This document shows positions 1 to 9,767 of a DNA stretch of 64,000 nt, piece by piece; within the stretch, counting starts at the first letter, position 1; each line of letters begins with the position of its first letter. The DNA is from Salinicola rhizosphaerae (lineage in GTDB: Bacteria; Pseudomonadota; Gammaproteobacteria; Pseudomonadales; Halomonadaceae), in assembly GCF_014652715.1 (NCBI RefSeq), contig NZ_BMZI01000001.1, forward strand, positions 81,842 through 145,841, written 5' to 3'. The position numbers and the translations under genes are program-made. The notes beneath the pieces are model-generated. The model had not been told where the DNA came from. It did not search any database and saw nothing but the letters and a program-made list of their open reading frames with translations.

Positions 1-147
1 GTGGAACAGGGACAGAAGCCGACGCCGAAGCGCGTCGCGGCGGAGTGCGAGGCGCGTGAAGCGACCGTCTACGGCGGCAAGTGCCACTTCGATACGGACT
101 ATCAGGTCGCCGAGTGGCGGGCGCGCGTCTATGCGCGCCAGCCCTGA
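1..147 (+). CDS. C-terminal end of an unidentified protein (partial)
   Basis: An open frame enters the window at base 1 and runs 48 codons to a TGA at 145-147. Codon use is that of a GC-rich coding region and the stop is followed directly by the convergent end of the transporter gene. The visible peptide has two cysteines about 13 residues apart (AECEA and GKCHF) and ends with an Arg-rich stretch. I do not recognise the family from this fragment; the 5' part lies outside the window. Confidence 0.5.
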   Translation: MEQGQKPTPKRVAAECEAREATVYGGKCHFDTDYQVAEWRARVYARQP

Positions 148-179
148 CGCCGATTCTGACATCCGTGGCGTCGCCGCGT

Positions 180-1562
180 TCAAAGTGCCGGCTGGGCCGC
201 TGGCGCTGTCTCTCGCCGCCATTCACGCTCATCCGCGTCCAATGCGCGATGGGCGGATTCCGGTAGCTTGAGCCCACCCCACATGGCCAGCAGCGTGATC
301 GCGATCAGATAGATGGCCGGCGCCAGATTGTTGCCGGTCTGATCGATCAGCCAGGTCGCGACCAGTGGCGCGGTGCCGCCAAAGATGGTGTAGGAGACGT
401 TGTAGCAGAGCGCAGAGGCGGTATAGCGCACGCGGGTCGGGAACTGTTCGGAGAGCAGCACCGCCGTGACGACGCCACAGATGACGGCGCCGATCGCCAT
501 CAGCGCCGCCCCGATCAGCGACGGCAGCCACGCTCCGCTGCCGGCCAGCAGATAGGCCGGGAATACCGCCACGATCAGGCTGACGCCAGCGCTCATCACG
601 GTACGCCGACGACCGACCCGGTCGGCATAGCGGCCGACGAACGGACATAGCAGACCGGCGAAGATCAGTGCGCCCAGACTCGCCAGCAGCGCCGTGGTCT
701 GCGTGGCGCCACCGACCACCTGCATGTAGGTCGTGAAGTAGGTCGTGAACATGTAGAACGACAACGCCGTCACCGAGATGAACGCGCTCAGGCAGAAGAT
801 GGTCGCGCCATGACTGCGGACGGTCTCGCCGAGCGGCGCCTGCGGGACGGCGTGCTCTGCCTTCAGCGCCTGAAACGCGGGCGACTCGTCCAGCTTCAGC
901 CGCATGTAAAGGCCGATCAGGCCGAGCGGCGCCGCCACCAGAAACGGAATGCGCCAGCCCCAGGTACTCAGCGCCTCTTCTGACAGGATCAGCCCGACCA
1001 CGTAGGCCAGCGCCGCCGCCGTGGCGAAGGCGAGAAAGGTCGACACCGGCACGAAGCTGCCGTATCGCGCCTTGCGCGTTCGCGGCGCGTGCTCCATGAC
1101 GAAGGCGCAGGCCCCGGCGTATTCGCCGCCGGCCGAGAAACCCTGGACGCAGCGCGCCAGTGCCAGCGCCAGCGGCGCCAGCAGTCCCACGCTTGCGTAA
1201 GTCGGCAGCAGACCGATCACGGTGGTGGCACCGGCCATCAGCAGGACCGTGACGGCGAGAATGCGCTTGCGGCCGATGCGATCACCCAGCATGCCGAAGA
1301 AGATGCCGCCGAGCGGGCGCAGCGCGAATGACACGGCGAATACCGCAAATGTCTGCAGCAGGGCCAGCGAGTCGTCGCCAGGTGGAAAGAAGTGGTGCGA
1401 GATGACGACGGCGAGAAACCCGTAGACGGCGAAATCGAACCACTCGACGAAGTTGCCGATCGCCGAGGCGGCGATCACCTTGCGAAGCGTGGCGCTGTCG
1501 ACCTCGGTCGTTGGGGCGGAAGCGAAACGGGCATTGTTATTGTTGGACTCTGGCGATGACAT
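180..1562 (-). CDS. MFS transporter, metabolite:H+ symporter (ProP/MHS type)
   Basis: A 460-residue inner-membrane permease with about 12 hydrophobic segments. The N-terminal part has the WFDFAVYGFL stretch typical of the metabolite:H+ symporter family (ProP, KgtP, citrate and shikimate carriers). The MFS loop motif GDRIGRKR lies at residues 93-100 and a second copy, ADRVGRRR, at the start of the second half. The ATG is preceded by GAGGAGA at good spacing. Substrate cannot be read from sequence; the family moves organic acids or compatible solutes with protons. The gene lies 240 bp downstream of the 2-oxoadipate dioxygenase gene on the same strand, so a dicarboxylate-type substrate is possible but only inferred. 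Confidence 0.85.
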   Translation of the reverse strand: MSSPESNNNNARFASAPTTEVDSATLRKVIAASAIGNFVEWFDFAVYGFLAVVISHHFFPPGDDSLALLQTFAVFAVSFALRPLGGIFFGMLGDRIGRKRILAVTVLLMAGATTVIGLLPTYASVGLLAPLALALARCVQGFSAGGEYAGACAFVMEHAPRTRKARYGSFVPVSTFLAFATAAALAYVVGLILSEEALSTWGWRIPFLVAAPLGLIGLYMRLKLDESPAFQALKAEHAVPQAPLGETVRSHGATIFCLSAFISVTALSFYMFTTYFTTYMQVVGGATQTTALLASLGALIFAGLLCPFVGRYADRVGRRRTVMSAGVSLIVAVFPAYLLAGSGAWLPSLIGAALMAIGAVICGVVTAVLLSEQFPTRVRYTASALCYNVSYTIFGGTAPLVATWLIDQTGNNLAPAIYLIAITLLAMWGGLKLPESAHRALDADEREWRRETAPAAQPAL

Positions 1563-1802
1563 CGAATTGTCTCCTCTGACGCCATAAGGGGCAGGAAAGC
1601 ACTTGGCCTTTCCAGCCTATGGCGTCGGAGGGGGCGGGGCGGTGGCTCGGGCGACGGAGAGCGTTCTCCCCGCGACATCCCGACCATGGCTGATCGCACG
1701 AGAACCGCGCGGCCAGCCATTTCATGCGGGCAGCTCTGCTGATTTAGGCAGGCCGGCTCATGTGGGCAATGACGCTCATGTGTTCAAGGACGTTAAAGAG
1801 GA

Positions 1803-3263
1803 TCAGTCGTCGGCCAGCCCCAGCTGGTGGCGCACGCGCGCCAGCGAGTCCGCCTGCGACTGCGCGTAAAGAGTGAACTCGTCGACGACCGGCCGGCCAA
1901 GCGCGAGTTCGAAGGCCGCCTGGTTCGACTGCTCGGCGTAGGCCTGGTGCTGGGCATCGCCGAGATTGGACTGGAAGATGCCGGCGGCGCTGACGGGCAG
2001 AAAATCCTCATAGGTGATCGGCAAGGCGTCGACCCAGCCCTCGATGACCAGCGTATCGACATCGCCCGCGGCGACATCGCCCCTTGCCAGGCGCTGGCGC
2101 CCCTCGTCGCTGATCCGGTAGTGGAAGTAGGCCAGCCCCTCGCGGCGGATCGACTCGATGTCGTCGGGGAACTCGACGAAGACCTGGCTCAGATGACGCT
2201 GATGCGCGAGATTGTCGCTGGCGGCAGGCGCCTGGCGCGAGCGGCTCAGCAGCGCGTCGTATCGCGCGCGGCCTTCGGGCGTCAGCGCCATGCCGCGCTG
2301 CTCGATCTCGCCGAAGCGAGCGGTATGACTGCCCTGGTGCGGGTTGCCCTCGCTTGCGTCTTCCGCCGGGGCGTCGGCGGCGAATCGGACCGGCTCCTCG
2401 AGTGCCTTGAAGCTGGTCTGTCGCAGCAGGATCGGCCACCGGCGCTGGGGCGGGCCCTCGATCACGGCCTTTGGCGTGATGCCGTAGTCGGGCATGGCTG
2501 CCTGGGCGGCATCGATGTCCAGCGTGCGCGGTGTCAGATGGTTGATGTGCGGTCCGCGAAAGCAGACCACATCGGCGATCAGCCGGTGGGCATCGTGCAG
2601 CGCGCGGTAGGTCGTCTCGTCCACTGTCGCATCCCGATGCCAGCGAAAGGTTTCGAGGATCTCGGTGACGAAGCGCTCGGCCTGATCGGGAGCGAATCCG
2701 CCCTGACGCTCGCCGAGCGCGATCAACTCACGCGCACCGGGAGTGAAGATATCGCGGCGGGCGAGAATGGAAGCCGCCTGTCGGCGCAGCGCGTCGTCCT
2801 CGATCAGTTCCAGGCGCAGGAGCGACGTGAAAACGCGAAAGGGGTTGCGCTTCAGCGCCTCGTCGTCGACCGGCCGAAACGCGGTCGAATGGACCGGCAC
2901 GCCGGCTTCCGACAGGTCGTAGTAACTGACCGGGACCATGCCCATCAGCGCGAAGACGCGACGCAGCGTGGAGAGTTCCTCCGCGGTGCCGACCCGGATC
3001 GCGCCGTGGCGCTCGACGTCGAGCCGAGAAAGCTCTCCCTCGGCGTCAAGGCGCTGGAGCAGTGTCGGGTCGGCGTCCAGCGTGCGTCGGTTGATGTCGG
3101 CAACGAGTTCCAGCAGCGTGCCGTACTGCGGCACTTCCTGGCGGTACATCTCCGACATGGCGTGAGAAAACGCACCGCGAATCTCGTCGGGAGAGACCCG
3201 ACTGGATGGCACTGGCACGTCAGGTGAGTCGGCAGGGCGGAAGGGAGAATCTGGCGGGGCCAT
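1803..3263 (-). CDS. hglS: VOC-fold 2-oxoadipate dioxygenase/decarboxylase (DUF1338, HglS/YdcJ family)
   Basis: About 486 residues of the DUF1338 family. Characterised members are Fe(II) enzymes that turn 2-oxoadipate into D-2-hydroxyglutarate in lysine/2-aminoadipate breakdown. Family landmarks are visible: the VSPDEIRGAFSHAMSEMY start, HST near residue 125 and HINH near 239-242 as likely metal ligands, and the DYGITPKA and GQ-rich regions. The ATG at 3263 is chosen because the frame farther upstream opens only with a TTG at 3347 and the added residues do not look like the family; no strong ribosome binding site is seen at either. No other lysine catabolism genes are nearby. Confidence 0.8.
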   Translation of the reverse strand: MAPPDSPFRPADSPDVPVPSSRVSPDEIRGAFSHAMSEMYRQEVPQYGTLLELVADINRRTLDADPTLLQRLDAEGELSRLDVERHGAIRVGTAEELSTLRRVFALMGMVPVSYYDLSEAGVPVHSTAFRPVDDEALKRNPFRVFTSLLRLELIEDDALRRQAASILARRDIFTPGARELIALGERQGGFAPDQAERFVTEILETFRWHRDATVDETTYRALHDAHRLIADVVCFRGPHINHLTPRTLDIDAAQAAMPDYGITPKAVIEGPPQRRWPILLRQTSFKALEEPVRFAADAPAEDASEGNPHQGSHTARFGEIEQRGMALTPEGRARYDALLSRSRQAPAASDNLAHQRHLSQVFVEFPDDIESIRREGLAYFHYRISDEGRQRLARGDVAAGDVDTLVIEGWVDALPITYEDFLPVSAAGIFQSNLGDAQHQAYAEQSNQAAFELALGRPVVDEFTLYAQSQADSLARVRHQLGLADD

Positions 3264-3408
3264 GGCGCTCTCGATCACGGAAGTGAGAGCACCATGCAAC
3301 GCTAACCGCGCGAGGCTGACAAGAGCCGAGGTGAACCAAGGGGCCAATCGCTAAAGCGCGCGTCGCATTTGTGAATCACGGCGCGCGGCTCGTGCTAAGC
3401 CTTGATCC

Positions 3409-4926
3409 CTAGCGCTGTCGGGTGGCTTTGTTGCGCCGCGCACCGAGGACGCCCGGCACCAGCAGAATCAGCGACACAAGCCACGTCGGCCAGCTGCCGG
3501 TGCGAGTGAACGGCGTCAGCCCGGTCATCGGCACGATGTCGCCGACCACCGTCGCCGGTTCGAACTGCGGGGCGCGCTCGTGCAGTCGGCCCTGGTCGTC
3601 GATGATCGCGGTCACGCCGTTACTGGTGGCGCGGACCACGTAGCGGCCGTTCTCAAGGGCACGCAGACGCGCCATCTGCAGATGCTGCAGCGGACCGATG
3701 GAGCGACCAAACCAGGTATCGTTGGAGATCGTCAGCAGCACGTTGGCATCACGCGCACGTTCGGCCACCAGGTCGGGATAGACGATCTCGTAGCAGATGG
3801 CGCTTCCGATGGCGATGCCGTGGGTCAGAATCGGCGGCTGCGAGTCCGCGCCGGCGGCGAAGTCCGACATCGGCAGGTTGAAGAAGTCGATCACGCCGCG
3901 CAGGAGGAAGTCGAGCGGCAGGAACTCGCCGAACGGCACCAGATGTGATTTTCGGTACTCGCCGCGGGTCGCGCCGACGCCGATGATGGCGTTGTAGTAA
4001 TCGCCGTTGGCCTCACGCTGCACGATACCGGTCAGCAGCGCGGAGTCCGGCGGTAGCGTGGACTGCAACCGCTCGAGAAACGGGCGGGCCTGATCGGCAA
4101 ACAGCGGCAGCGCCGTCTCCGGCCAGATGATCAGGTCGGCGTCGTCATCAAGCTCTCGCGTCATGCGGGTGTAGGTATTGACCGCGTTACGCTGGCCTTC
4201 GGCACTCCATTTGGCGAGCTGGGGCAAATCGCCCTGGATCAGCCCGACGCGCAGCGGATCGGCCGCCTGCTCGGTCCAGTGGCTGGGCAGCGCCAACGGA
4301 GTCAGCCAGAGCGCCGCGATGGGCGCGGCCGCCCACCAGCGTCGCCGGCAGAATTCGACCAGCAGCGTGCCGGTGAGGGCGACGATCAGCGAGAGCAGAT
4401 AGACACCGCCGATCGGCGCCCAGGGCGCGAGTGGCGAGTCGACGTGGGCGCTGCCCAGCAAGAGCCAGGGAAAGCCGGTGAACGCCCAGCTGCGAAACGC
4501 TTCGCCCATCACCCAGGCGCCGGCGAAACCGAGAAACGCCAGTGTCGGCGACGTGAAGCGCCGGTAGAGCCCGAAGATGACGGCGTGGAAGAGCGCGAGG
4601 GTGCCGACGAACAGCGCGGTCAGAAACAGCGCCAGCGGCACGCTGGTATAGCCGTAATCGTGAATCGAGACATAGACCCAAGATGTGCCGGTGCCGAACA
4701 GGCCGACGCCGAACAGCCAGCCGCGCAGCGTTGCCTGAGCCACGGTCAGTCGATGCTGACCCAGATACATCAGGGCGACGGCAACCGGACCCAGCCACCA
4801 GAGATGGAAGGGCGCGAACGTCAGCGTGGAGAAGCCACCGGCAATCAGCGCGGCAAGATAGCCGGGCCAGGGGCGATTCGCCGAGATCAGAGGCTTGGCG
4901 GCAGACCGTGAATGGGCGGCGGGCAT
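3409..4926 (-). CDS. lnt: Apolipoprotein N-acyltransferase
   Basis: A 505-residue inner-membrane enzyme that adds the third acyl chain to the N-terminal cysteine of lipoproteins. Several membrane helices fill the first 200 residues, followed by a periplasmic nitrilase-fold domain with the catalytic Glu (IWPETALP), Lys (YRKSHLVPFGEF) and Cys (AICYEIVYP), and a final C-terminal helix before a basic tail. Length matches E. coli Lnt. It is the last gene of the miaB-ybeZ-ybeY-corC-lnt series, 93 bp after corC. The ribosome binding site falls in an inverted repeat (4928-4953). Confidence 0.95.
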   Translation of the reverse strand: MPAAHSRSAAKPLISANRPWPGYLAALIAGGFSTLTFAPFHLWWLGPVAVALMYLGQHRLTVAQATLRGWLFGVGLFGTGTSWVYVSIHDYGYTSVPLALFLTALFVGTLALFHAVIFGLYRRFTSPTLAFLGFAGAWVMGEAFRSWAFTGFPWLLLGSAHVDSPLAPWAPIGGVYLLSLIVALTGTLLVEFCRRRWWAAAPIAALWLTPLALPSHWTEQAADPLRVGLIQGDLPQLAKWSAEGQRNAVNTYTRMTRELDDDADLIIWPETALPLFADQARPFLERLQSTLPPDSALLTGIVQREANGDYYNAIIGVGATRGEYRKSHLVPFGEFLPLDFLLRGVIDFFNLPMSDFAAGADSQPPILTHGIAIGSAICYEIVYPDLVAERARDANVLLTISNDTWFGRSIGPLQHLQMARLRALENGRYVVRATSNGVTAIIDDQGRLHERAPQFEPATVVGDIVPMTGLTPFTRTGSWPTWLVSLILLVPGVLGARRNKATRQR

Positions 4927-4927
4927 G

Positions 4928-4953
4928 GGAGCGCTCCAGGGGAAAAGCGCTCC
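4928..4953 (-). promoter_or_regulatory. Inverted repeat over the lnt ribosome binding site
   Basis: GGAGCGCT at 4928-4935 and AGCGCTCC at 4946-4953 form an 8-bp perfect stem with a 10-base loop. It lies directly upstream of the lnt ATG and contains the GGAG segments that could serve as Shine-Dalgarno. Folding would hide the ribosome binding site. A regulatory role is inference. Confidence 0.4.
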
Positions 4954-5019
4954 TTATAACAAAGATCGGATCAAAATGCGTCCGCTAACAGCGTAATGGC
5001 AGAAATGCCCGCGGCGCAT

Positions 5020-5910
5020 TCAGCTTTCGGTGCGAGGCTCCGCTTCGTCCTCGATTTCGACCGGGACGGGCTGCGCCTGCAGCAGGCGGATGCGCCGATT
5101 GTCGGCATTGAGAACCGTGAAGCGCCAGTCGCCGAGATCGGTGTACTCATTGCGTCGCGGCAGGTGGCCGAAGCGCTGCATGATCAGGCCGCCCACCGTG
5201 TCGAACTCCTCGTCGGAGAATTCGGTGTCGAACTGCTCGTTGAAATCCTCGATCGGCGTCAGGGCGCGCACGGCGAAGCTGCCGTCGCCCAGATCGCGAA
5301 TGTCCTCTTCTTCGTCGGTGTCGTGCTCGTCTTCGATGTCGCCGACGATCTGCTCGAGGATATCCTCGATGGTGACGATGCCCGCGGTGCCGCCGTATTC
5401 ATCGACCACGATCGCCATGTGATTGTGCGTGTCGCGGAACTCCTTGAGCAGGCTGTTGAGACGTTTGGACTCCGGCACGAACATGGCGGGGCGCAGGACG
5501 TCGCGCAGCGAGAAGGCGTCGCGCTGCTCGCGGTTGCGCTCGAGCAGTGGCAGCAGATCCTTGACCAGCAGGATACCGAGCACGTCATCGAGGTTGTCGT
5601 CGATGACCGGGTAGCGGGAGTGCGCGGTCTCCAGGATGATCGGCAGGCAGTCTTCCGGGCGCTGATCGACGGCGATGGCGGTGACCTGGGAGCGGGGAAT
5701 CATGACCTCGCGAACCTGCTGATCGCTGATCTGGAACGCGCCTTCGATGATCGTCAGCGCATCCTGATCCAGATTGAGGCGGGGGCCAGCCTCACGCAGG
5801 AACGTCAGGAGCTCCTCGCGGGAGCTGGGTTCGTCGAAATCGCTCGAGAAGGTGCTGATCAGTTTTTCCAACCAGGATCGACTCTGGCTACTCGATCGGT
5901 CTTCGCTCAT
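5020..5910 (-). CDS. corC: CorC/YbeX, CBS-pair and CorC_HlyC domain protein
   Basis: A 296-residue cytoplasmic protein with two CBS motifs (about residues 65-125 and 135-190, including the HMAIVVDEYGGTAGIVT signature) and a C-terminal CorC_HlyC transporter-associated domain (about 210-285). Family members are linked to Mg2+/Co2+ efflux and, in E. coli, to ribosome integrity together with YbeY and YbeZ. It has no membrane-spanning DUF21 domain, so it is the short YbeX type. It lies 93 bp before lnt and 336 bp after ybeY. Confidence 0.92.
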   Translation of the reverse strand: MSEDRSSSQSRSWLEKLISTFSSDFDEPSSREELLTFLREAGPRLNLDQDALTIIEGAFQISDQQVREVMIPRSQVTAIAVDQRPEDCLPIILETAHSRYPVIDDNLDDVLGILLVKDLLPLLERNREQRDAFSLRDVLRPAMFVPESKRLNSLLKEFRDTHNHMAIVVDEYGGTAGIVTIEDILEQIVGDIEDEHDTDEEEDIRDLGDGSFAVRALTPIEDFNEQFDTEFSDEEFDTVGGLIMQRFGHLPRRNEYTDLGDWRFTVLNADNRRIRLLQAQPVPVEIEDEAEPRTES

Positions 5911-5951
5911 GACAGGGGTCTCTTGTCCTCGGATAGCGCACGGAGAGAAAG

Positions 5952-5976
5952 CCGACTCGCAAGGTTGGCGAGTCGG
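5952..5976 (-). terminator. Hairpin between ybeY and corC, possible weak terminator
   Basis: A perfect 9-bp inverted repeat (CCGACTCGC at 5952-5960, GCGAGTCGG at 5968-5976) with a 7-base loop. On the minus strand it is followed by a pyrimidine-rich TTTCTCTCC, which is weaker than a classic U-run. It could partly separate corC-lnt expression from ybeZ-ybeY. Confidence 0.4.
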
Positions 5977-6153
5977 AGAAAAAGAGTCACCGTCCGCCGA
6001 TGACGTGGCGGAGGCTCGTCGAAAAGCCGGGTCGGGGAACGCGTCCCGCCCCGGGCGTGATCGGGCGTTGCATCGCAGGTGCTATTGACGCGTGACCGAA
6101 CGGTAATATTCGACCGAACGGCAGCGCTCGGCCCGCGGTGCCGGCGGGGTTCG

Positions 6154-6245
6154 GATGTCGCGAATGACGCCATCATCGACGATGACTGGCGTATCGGGAA
6201 TGACCTGAGTGTCGAGAGCGACACGGGTATCGAAAATGACATGGG
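6154..6245 (-). repeat. Degenerate tandem repeat (period about 16-18 bp) downstream of ybeY
   Basis: Most of the 336-bp gap between ybeY and corC has no gene. Its ybeY-proximal part repeats a motif read on the minus strand as GTCATTTTCGATAC, GTGTCGCTCTCGACAC, GTCATTCCCGATAC, GTCATCGTCGATGA and GTCATTCGCGACAT. The copies are imperfect but in register. No protein-coding frame fits. Similar short-period arrays occur in other spacers of this window. Confidence 0.55.
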
Positions 6246-6246
6246 C

Positions 6247-6732
6247 TTAGTCGTCGGCGTCCAGCTCGTCGATTCGATAGGGGTCGGCAATGTCGAAGCG
6301 TGCGAGCAGGCTGCGCTCCAGCGCTTCCATCTGTTCGGCTTCTGCTTCATCTATATGGTCATGGCCCAGCAAATGCAAGCAGCCGTGAATGACCAGATGG
6401 GCGTAGTGGTCGAGCAGCGTCTTGCGCTGTGCCAGCGCTTCGTCGACGACTACGGCGTGGCAGATGACCAGGTCGCCGAGCAGAGGCAGTTCGATGCCTG
6501 GCGGCGTCTCGAAGGGGAAGGATAGCACGTTGGTGGGCTTGTCCTTGCCACGGTAGTCGCGGTTGAGCTGGCGACTCTCTTCGCTTTCGACGAAGCGAAT
6601 CGTCAGCTCGTGACGAGGATCGCTCTCGGCACGCAGCACCTCGGCAACCCAGCGCTCGAGATCCGTCTGAGAAGGCAGCTGCGACTCGAGCACCGCTTCC
6701 ACCGCGACCTGACGGTCGATCTCGACGTTCAT
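6247..6732 (-). CDS. ybeY: Endoribonuclease YbeY
   Basis: A 161-residue single-strand endoribonuclease needed for 16S rRNA 3'-end maturation and 70S quality control. The zinc motif [11 protein letters not shown] supplies His116, His120 and His126, the family's H-x3-H-x5-H pattern. The conserved [11 protein letters not shown] stretch is present at about residues 65-75. Its ATG overlaps the ybeZ stop by 4 bp (ATGA), which implies translational coupling. Confidence 0.95.
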   Translation of the reverse strand: MNVEIDRQVAVEAVLESQLPSQTDLERWVAEVLRAESDPRHELTIRFVESEESRQLNRDYRGKDKPTNVLSFPFETPPGIELPLLGDLVICHAVVVDEALAQRKTLLDHYAHLVIHGCLHLLGHDHIDEAEAEQMEALERSLLARFDIADPYRIDELDADD

Positions 6733-7811
6733 GAGCTGGCGTCGCCGCGCGAGGCGCTCTGCTGCGCCGCTTCGGCATCGAGCCGCGCCTGCTTGCGCTC
6801 TTCACGACGCTGGCGCTGCGCCGCTTCCTCGTTGGCCTCGAAATGATCGTAGGCTTCGATGATGCGCTGCACCAACGGATGTCGGACCACGTCCTTCGGC
6901 GCGAACTGGGTGATGCCGATGCCGGCCGTGTCACGCAGCACTTCCAGCACGTGTATGAGCCCGGAGCTCGAGCCACGCGGCAGATCGACCTGCGTGGCAT
7001 CGCCGGTAATCACCGCCGTCGAGCCGAAGCCAATGCGCGTCAGGAACATCTTCATCTGCTCGCGGGTGGTGTTCTGGCTCTCGTCGAGAATGATGAAAGC
7101 GTTGTTCAGCGTTCGACCGCGCATGTAGGCCAGCGGCGCGATCTCGATCACCTGGCGCTCGATCAACTTGTTGACCTGTTCGAAGCCGAGCATCTCGTAG
7201 AGCGCGTCGTAGAGCGGGCGCAGGTACGGGTCGATCTTCTGGGCCAGGTCGCCGGGCAGAAAACCCAGCTTCTCGCCGGCTTCGACGGCCGGGCGCACCA
7301 GCAGAATGCGACGGACTTCCTGACGGTTGAGCGCTTCCACCGCGGCGGCGACGGCGAGATAGGTCTTGCCCGTACCGGCCGGCCCGATCCCGAAGTTGAT
7401 GTCGTGACGCCGGATGCTGGCCACGTAGCCCTGCTGGTTGAAGCCGCGTGGCTTGATCATCGCTCGCGGCGTGCGAATGATCAGGCCGCCGCCTTCGACA
7501 TCGCCCGTCTCTTCCTCGAGTGCTTCGATACCTGACTCCTGCAGATAGAGATGCACGGTGTCCGGCAGGAGCTCCTCGGCTTCGGTCTCGCGGTAGAGAT
7601 GCTCGAGCACGTTCGTCGCCGCCTTGACGCTGGCGTCGGGACCGGCGAGCTGGAAAAGGTTTCCCCGATTGCGCACCGTCACGCCCAGGCGATTCTCGAT
7701 CAGCCTGAGATGCTCGTCGCGCTGGCCGCTGAGGCTGGCCAGGCGCATGGGGTCGTTGGGTTCTAGCGTCAGTGAAACGACGCGATGGTCGGACTGTTGG
7801 TCTTGGGTCAA
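6729..7811 (-). CDS. ybeZ: PhoH-family ATPase YbeZ
   Basis: A 360-residue PhoH-like P-loop ATPase, partner of YbeY in RNA handling. Walker A GPAGTGKT is at residues 143-150 and a Walker B-type IILDESQN follows around 240; the charged C-terminal tail is common in the family. The start is uncertain: the frame opens with TTG at 7811, which keeps the usual N-terminal length, and the next ATG is at 7748 without a ribosome binding site. It overlaps ybeY by 4 bp. Confidence 0.93.
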   Translation of the reverse strand: MTQDQQSDHRVVSLTLEPNDPMRLASLSGQRDEHLRLIENRLGVTVRNRGNLFQLAGPDASVKAATNVLEHLYRETEAEELLPDTVHLYLQESGIEALEEETGDVEGGGLIIRTPRAMIKPRGFNQQGYVASIRRHDINFGIGPAGTGKTYLAVAAAVEALNRQEVRRILLVRPAVEAGEKLGFLPGDLAQKIDPYLRPLYDALYEMLGFEQVNKLIERQVIEIAPLAYMRGRTLNNAFIILDESQNTTREQMKMFLTRIGFGSTAVITGDATQVDLPRGSSSGLIHVLEVLRDTAGIGITQFAPKDVVRHPLVQRIIEAYDHFEANEEAAQRQRREERKQARLDAEAAQQSASRGDASS

Positions 7812-8120
7812 CGCAAAGAGATCCGTCGGTTCGTGAAACAGGAATTCGCGATAGCCGTTCGCGGCGAGAATGTTCGACCGACGGTTCGTCGATCGGCGCC
7901 ATGAGCGCGGCGCTTATCGTTCTGTCGCCAGCTTACTGCGCCGTCTCCGGGCTGGGCAATGTCATCGCTTGTGTCTTTCGGCGAAGGCATCACGACAGGG
8001 GAGGACTCTTGCTCGGCGGCGTGGCTCATGGGAGTAGGTGAGGGCGCTGGCGGCGAACTCAAGAGCGCGTCATGGTGTGGCACGCTCCTGAGTTCGACAA
8101 GCGCTGGGCTCGGCAAGCGC
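7812..8120. other. 309-bp spacer between ybeZ and miaB with one hairpin
   Basis: I find no gene here. An inverted repeat, GAACTCA at 8055-8061 and TGAGTTC at 8089-8095, with a second AGCG/CGCT pairing inside, could form a hairpin just after the miaB stop on the minus strand. No U-run follows, so it is not a clear terminator. The remainder should hold a ybeZ promoter, but I see no convincing -35/-10 pair. Confidence 0.35.
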
Positions 8121-9509
8121 TCAGTGGCGCTCGCTGGACGCCAGCTCCCCACGCAGGGAGTTGGGGAAGGCCTCGACGATGGTCACGTCGACGAAGTAGC
8201 CGATCAGCGAGGTCGGGTCGTCGGCGCGGAAGTTCACGACGCGGTTGTTCTCGGTACGCCCGGAGAGCTGGCCCGGATCGCGCGGCGAGAAACCGGTGAC
8301 CAGAATGCGCTCGACGTTGCCGACCATGCGTCGACTGATCTGCTGCGTCTGCTGGTTGAGTCGGTCCTGCAGAATCGCCAGGCGCTGCTTCTTGACCGCT
8401 TCCGGCGTTTCGTCGGGCAATGAAGACGCCGGCGTACCCGGACGCTTGGAGTAGATGAAGCTGAACGAGGCGTCGAAACCGATGCGATGGATCAGATCCA
8501 TGGTCTGCTCGAAGTCCTCGTCGGTCTCGCCGGGAAAACCGATGATGAAGTCCGAGGAGAAGCTGATATCCGGTCGTAGTGCGCGGATGCGCTCGAGCTT
8601 GTCGATATACATGTCGCGACCGTGGCCACGCTTCATCGCCGCCAGGATACGGTCGGCGCCGGACTGAACCGGGAGATGCAGGTGGCTGACCAGCTCGGGG
8701 ATCTCGCCGTAGGCCTCGATCAGGCTGTCGGAGAACTCGACCGGGTGCGATGTCGTGAAACGGATGCGATCGATGCCATCCACGGCGGCCACGCAGGCGA
8801 TCAGCTCGGCCAGGTCGATCTCGTCACCGTCGTCATCGAGACCGCGATAGGCATTGACGTTCTGCCCGAGCAGGTTGATCTCGCGCACGCCCTGTTCCGC
8901 CAGGTGCACGACCTCTTCCATGACCGATTCGAACGGGCGGGAGACCTCTTCCCCACGCGTGTAGGGCACGACGCAGAAGGTGCAGTACTTCGAGCAGCCT
9001 TCCATGACGGACACGAACGCGGTGGCGCCATCGGATTTCGGTTTGGGCAGGTGATCGAATTTCTCGATCTCCGGAAACGTCACGTCGACCGCCTGGATCG
9101 GCGTGGCGCTCTTCGCTCTGGCGTCGAGCATCGTCGGCAGGCGGTGCAGTGTCTGCGGCCCGAAGACCATGTCGACGTGAGGCGCGCGCTTGCGGATGTT
9201 CTCGCCTTCCTGGCTGGCCACGCAGCCACCGACGCCGATGACCAGGTCCGGCTTGGCCGCCTTCAGCTTCTTCCAGCGCCCCAGCTGGTGAAACACCTTC
9301 TCCTGCGCCTTTTCGCGAATGGAACAGGTATTGAGCAGGATGACATCGGCTTCGCCCTCGTCGTCGGTCAGCTCGAGGCGATGAGACTCGCCGAGCAGGT
9401 CCGCCATGCGGGAGGAGTCGTACTCGTTCATCTGACAGCCATGTGTCTTGATGAAGAGCTTCTTCGTCATTGGTTGCGTTGCGGCCATGCGCGCGTCACC
9501 GGTACTCAT
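8121..9509 (-). CDS. miaB: tRNA-2-methylthio-N6-dimethylallyladenosine synthase MiaB
   Basis: Radical-SAM methylthiotransferase that modifies A37 of tRNAs reading UNN codons. In order: an N-terminal UPF0004 domain with its three cluster cysteines (GCQMN, NTCSIR, GGCVA), the radical SAM motif CSKYCTFC near residue 170, and a C-terminal TRAM domain. About 462 residues from the ATG at 9509. A start at 9470 ([12 protein letters not shown]) would match the E. coli N-terminus and give 449 residues; neither has a clear ribosome binding site. Divergent from the DUF1820 gene. Confidence 0.95.
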   Translation of the reverse strand: MSTGDARMAATQPMTKKLFIKTHGCQMNEYDSSRMADLLGESHRLELTDDEGEADVILLNTCSIREKAQEKVFHQLGRWKKLKAAKPDLVIGVGGCVASQEGENIRKRAPHVDMVFGPQTLHRLPTMLDARAKSATPIQAVDVTFPEIEKFDHLPKPKSDGATAFVSVMEGCSKYCTFCVVPYTRGEEVSRPFESVMEEVVHLAEQGVREINLLGQNVNAYRGLDDDGDEIDLAELIACVAAVDGIDRIRFTTSHPVEFSDSLIEAYGEIPELVSHLHLPVQSGADRILAAMKRGHGRDMYIDKLERIRALRPDISFSSDFIIGFPGETDEDFEQTMDLIHRIGFDASFSFIYSKRPGTPASSLPDETPEAVKKQRLAILQDRLNQQTQQISRRMVGNVERILVTGFSPRDPGQLSGRTENNRVVNFRADDPTSLIGYFVDVTIVEAFPNSLRGELASSERH

Positions 9510-9767
9510 GAGATTCGCCAAGGGGGAAACCAGGCGGTGTCGCTCGCCCGACGAGACCCGAAGCGGCGGGCCCGAGGGGGCTGATGAAGCGGCACCCGAA
9601 ATGGAAACGCGACATTATACGGGTCGGGATGCTCACCAGCCAACCTCTCGCCTGCGTCGCGGACATTCCCGGCGCCGCGCGCGAAGCGCAAAGGCTGTGA
9701 TACCCTTGCGCCTATTTGCTTCGCCTTTTCCCTTGGGCGTCGCGCGCAGCCAGAGAGTCGTTCGTTT

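Noticed and set aside
1827-3227. A 466-codon open frame on the plus strand opposite the HglS-type gene
   Set aside because: Antisense to a well-supported gene; no ribosome binding site and no domain. Long shadow frames are common at this GC content.
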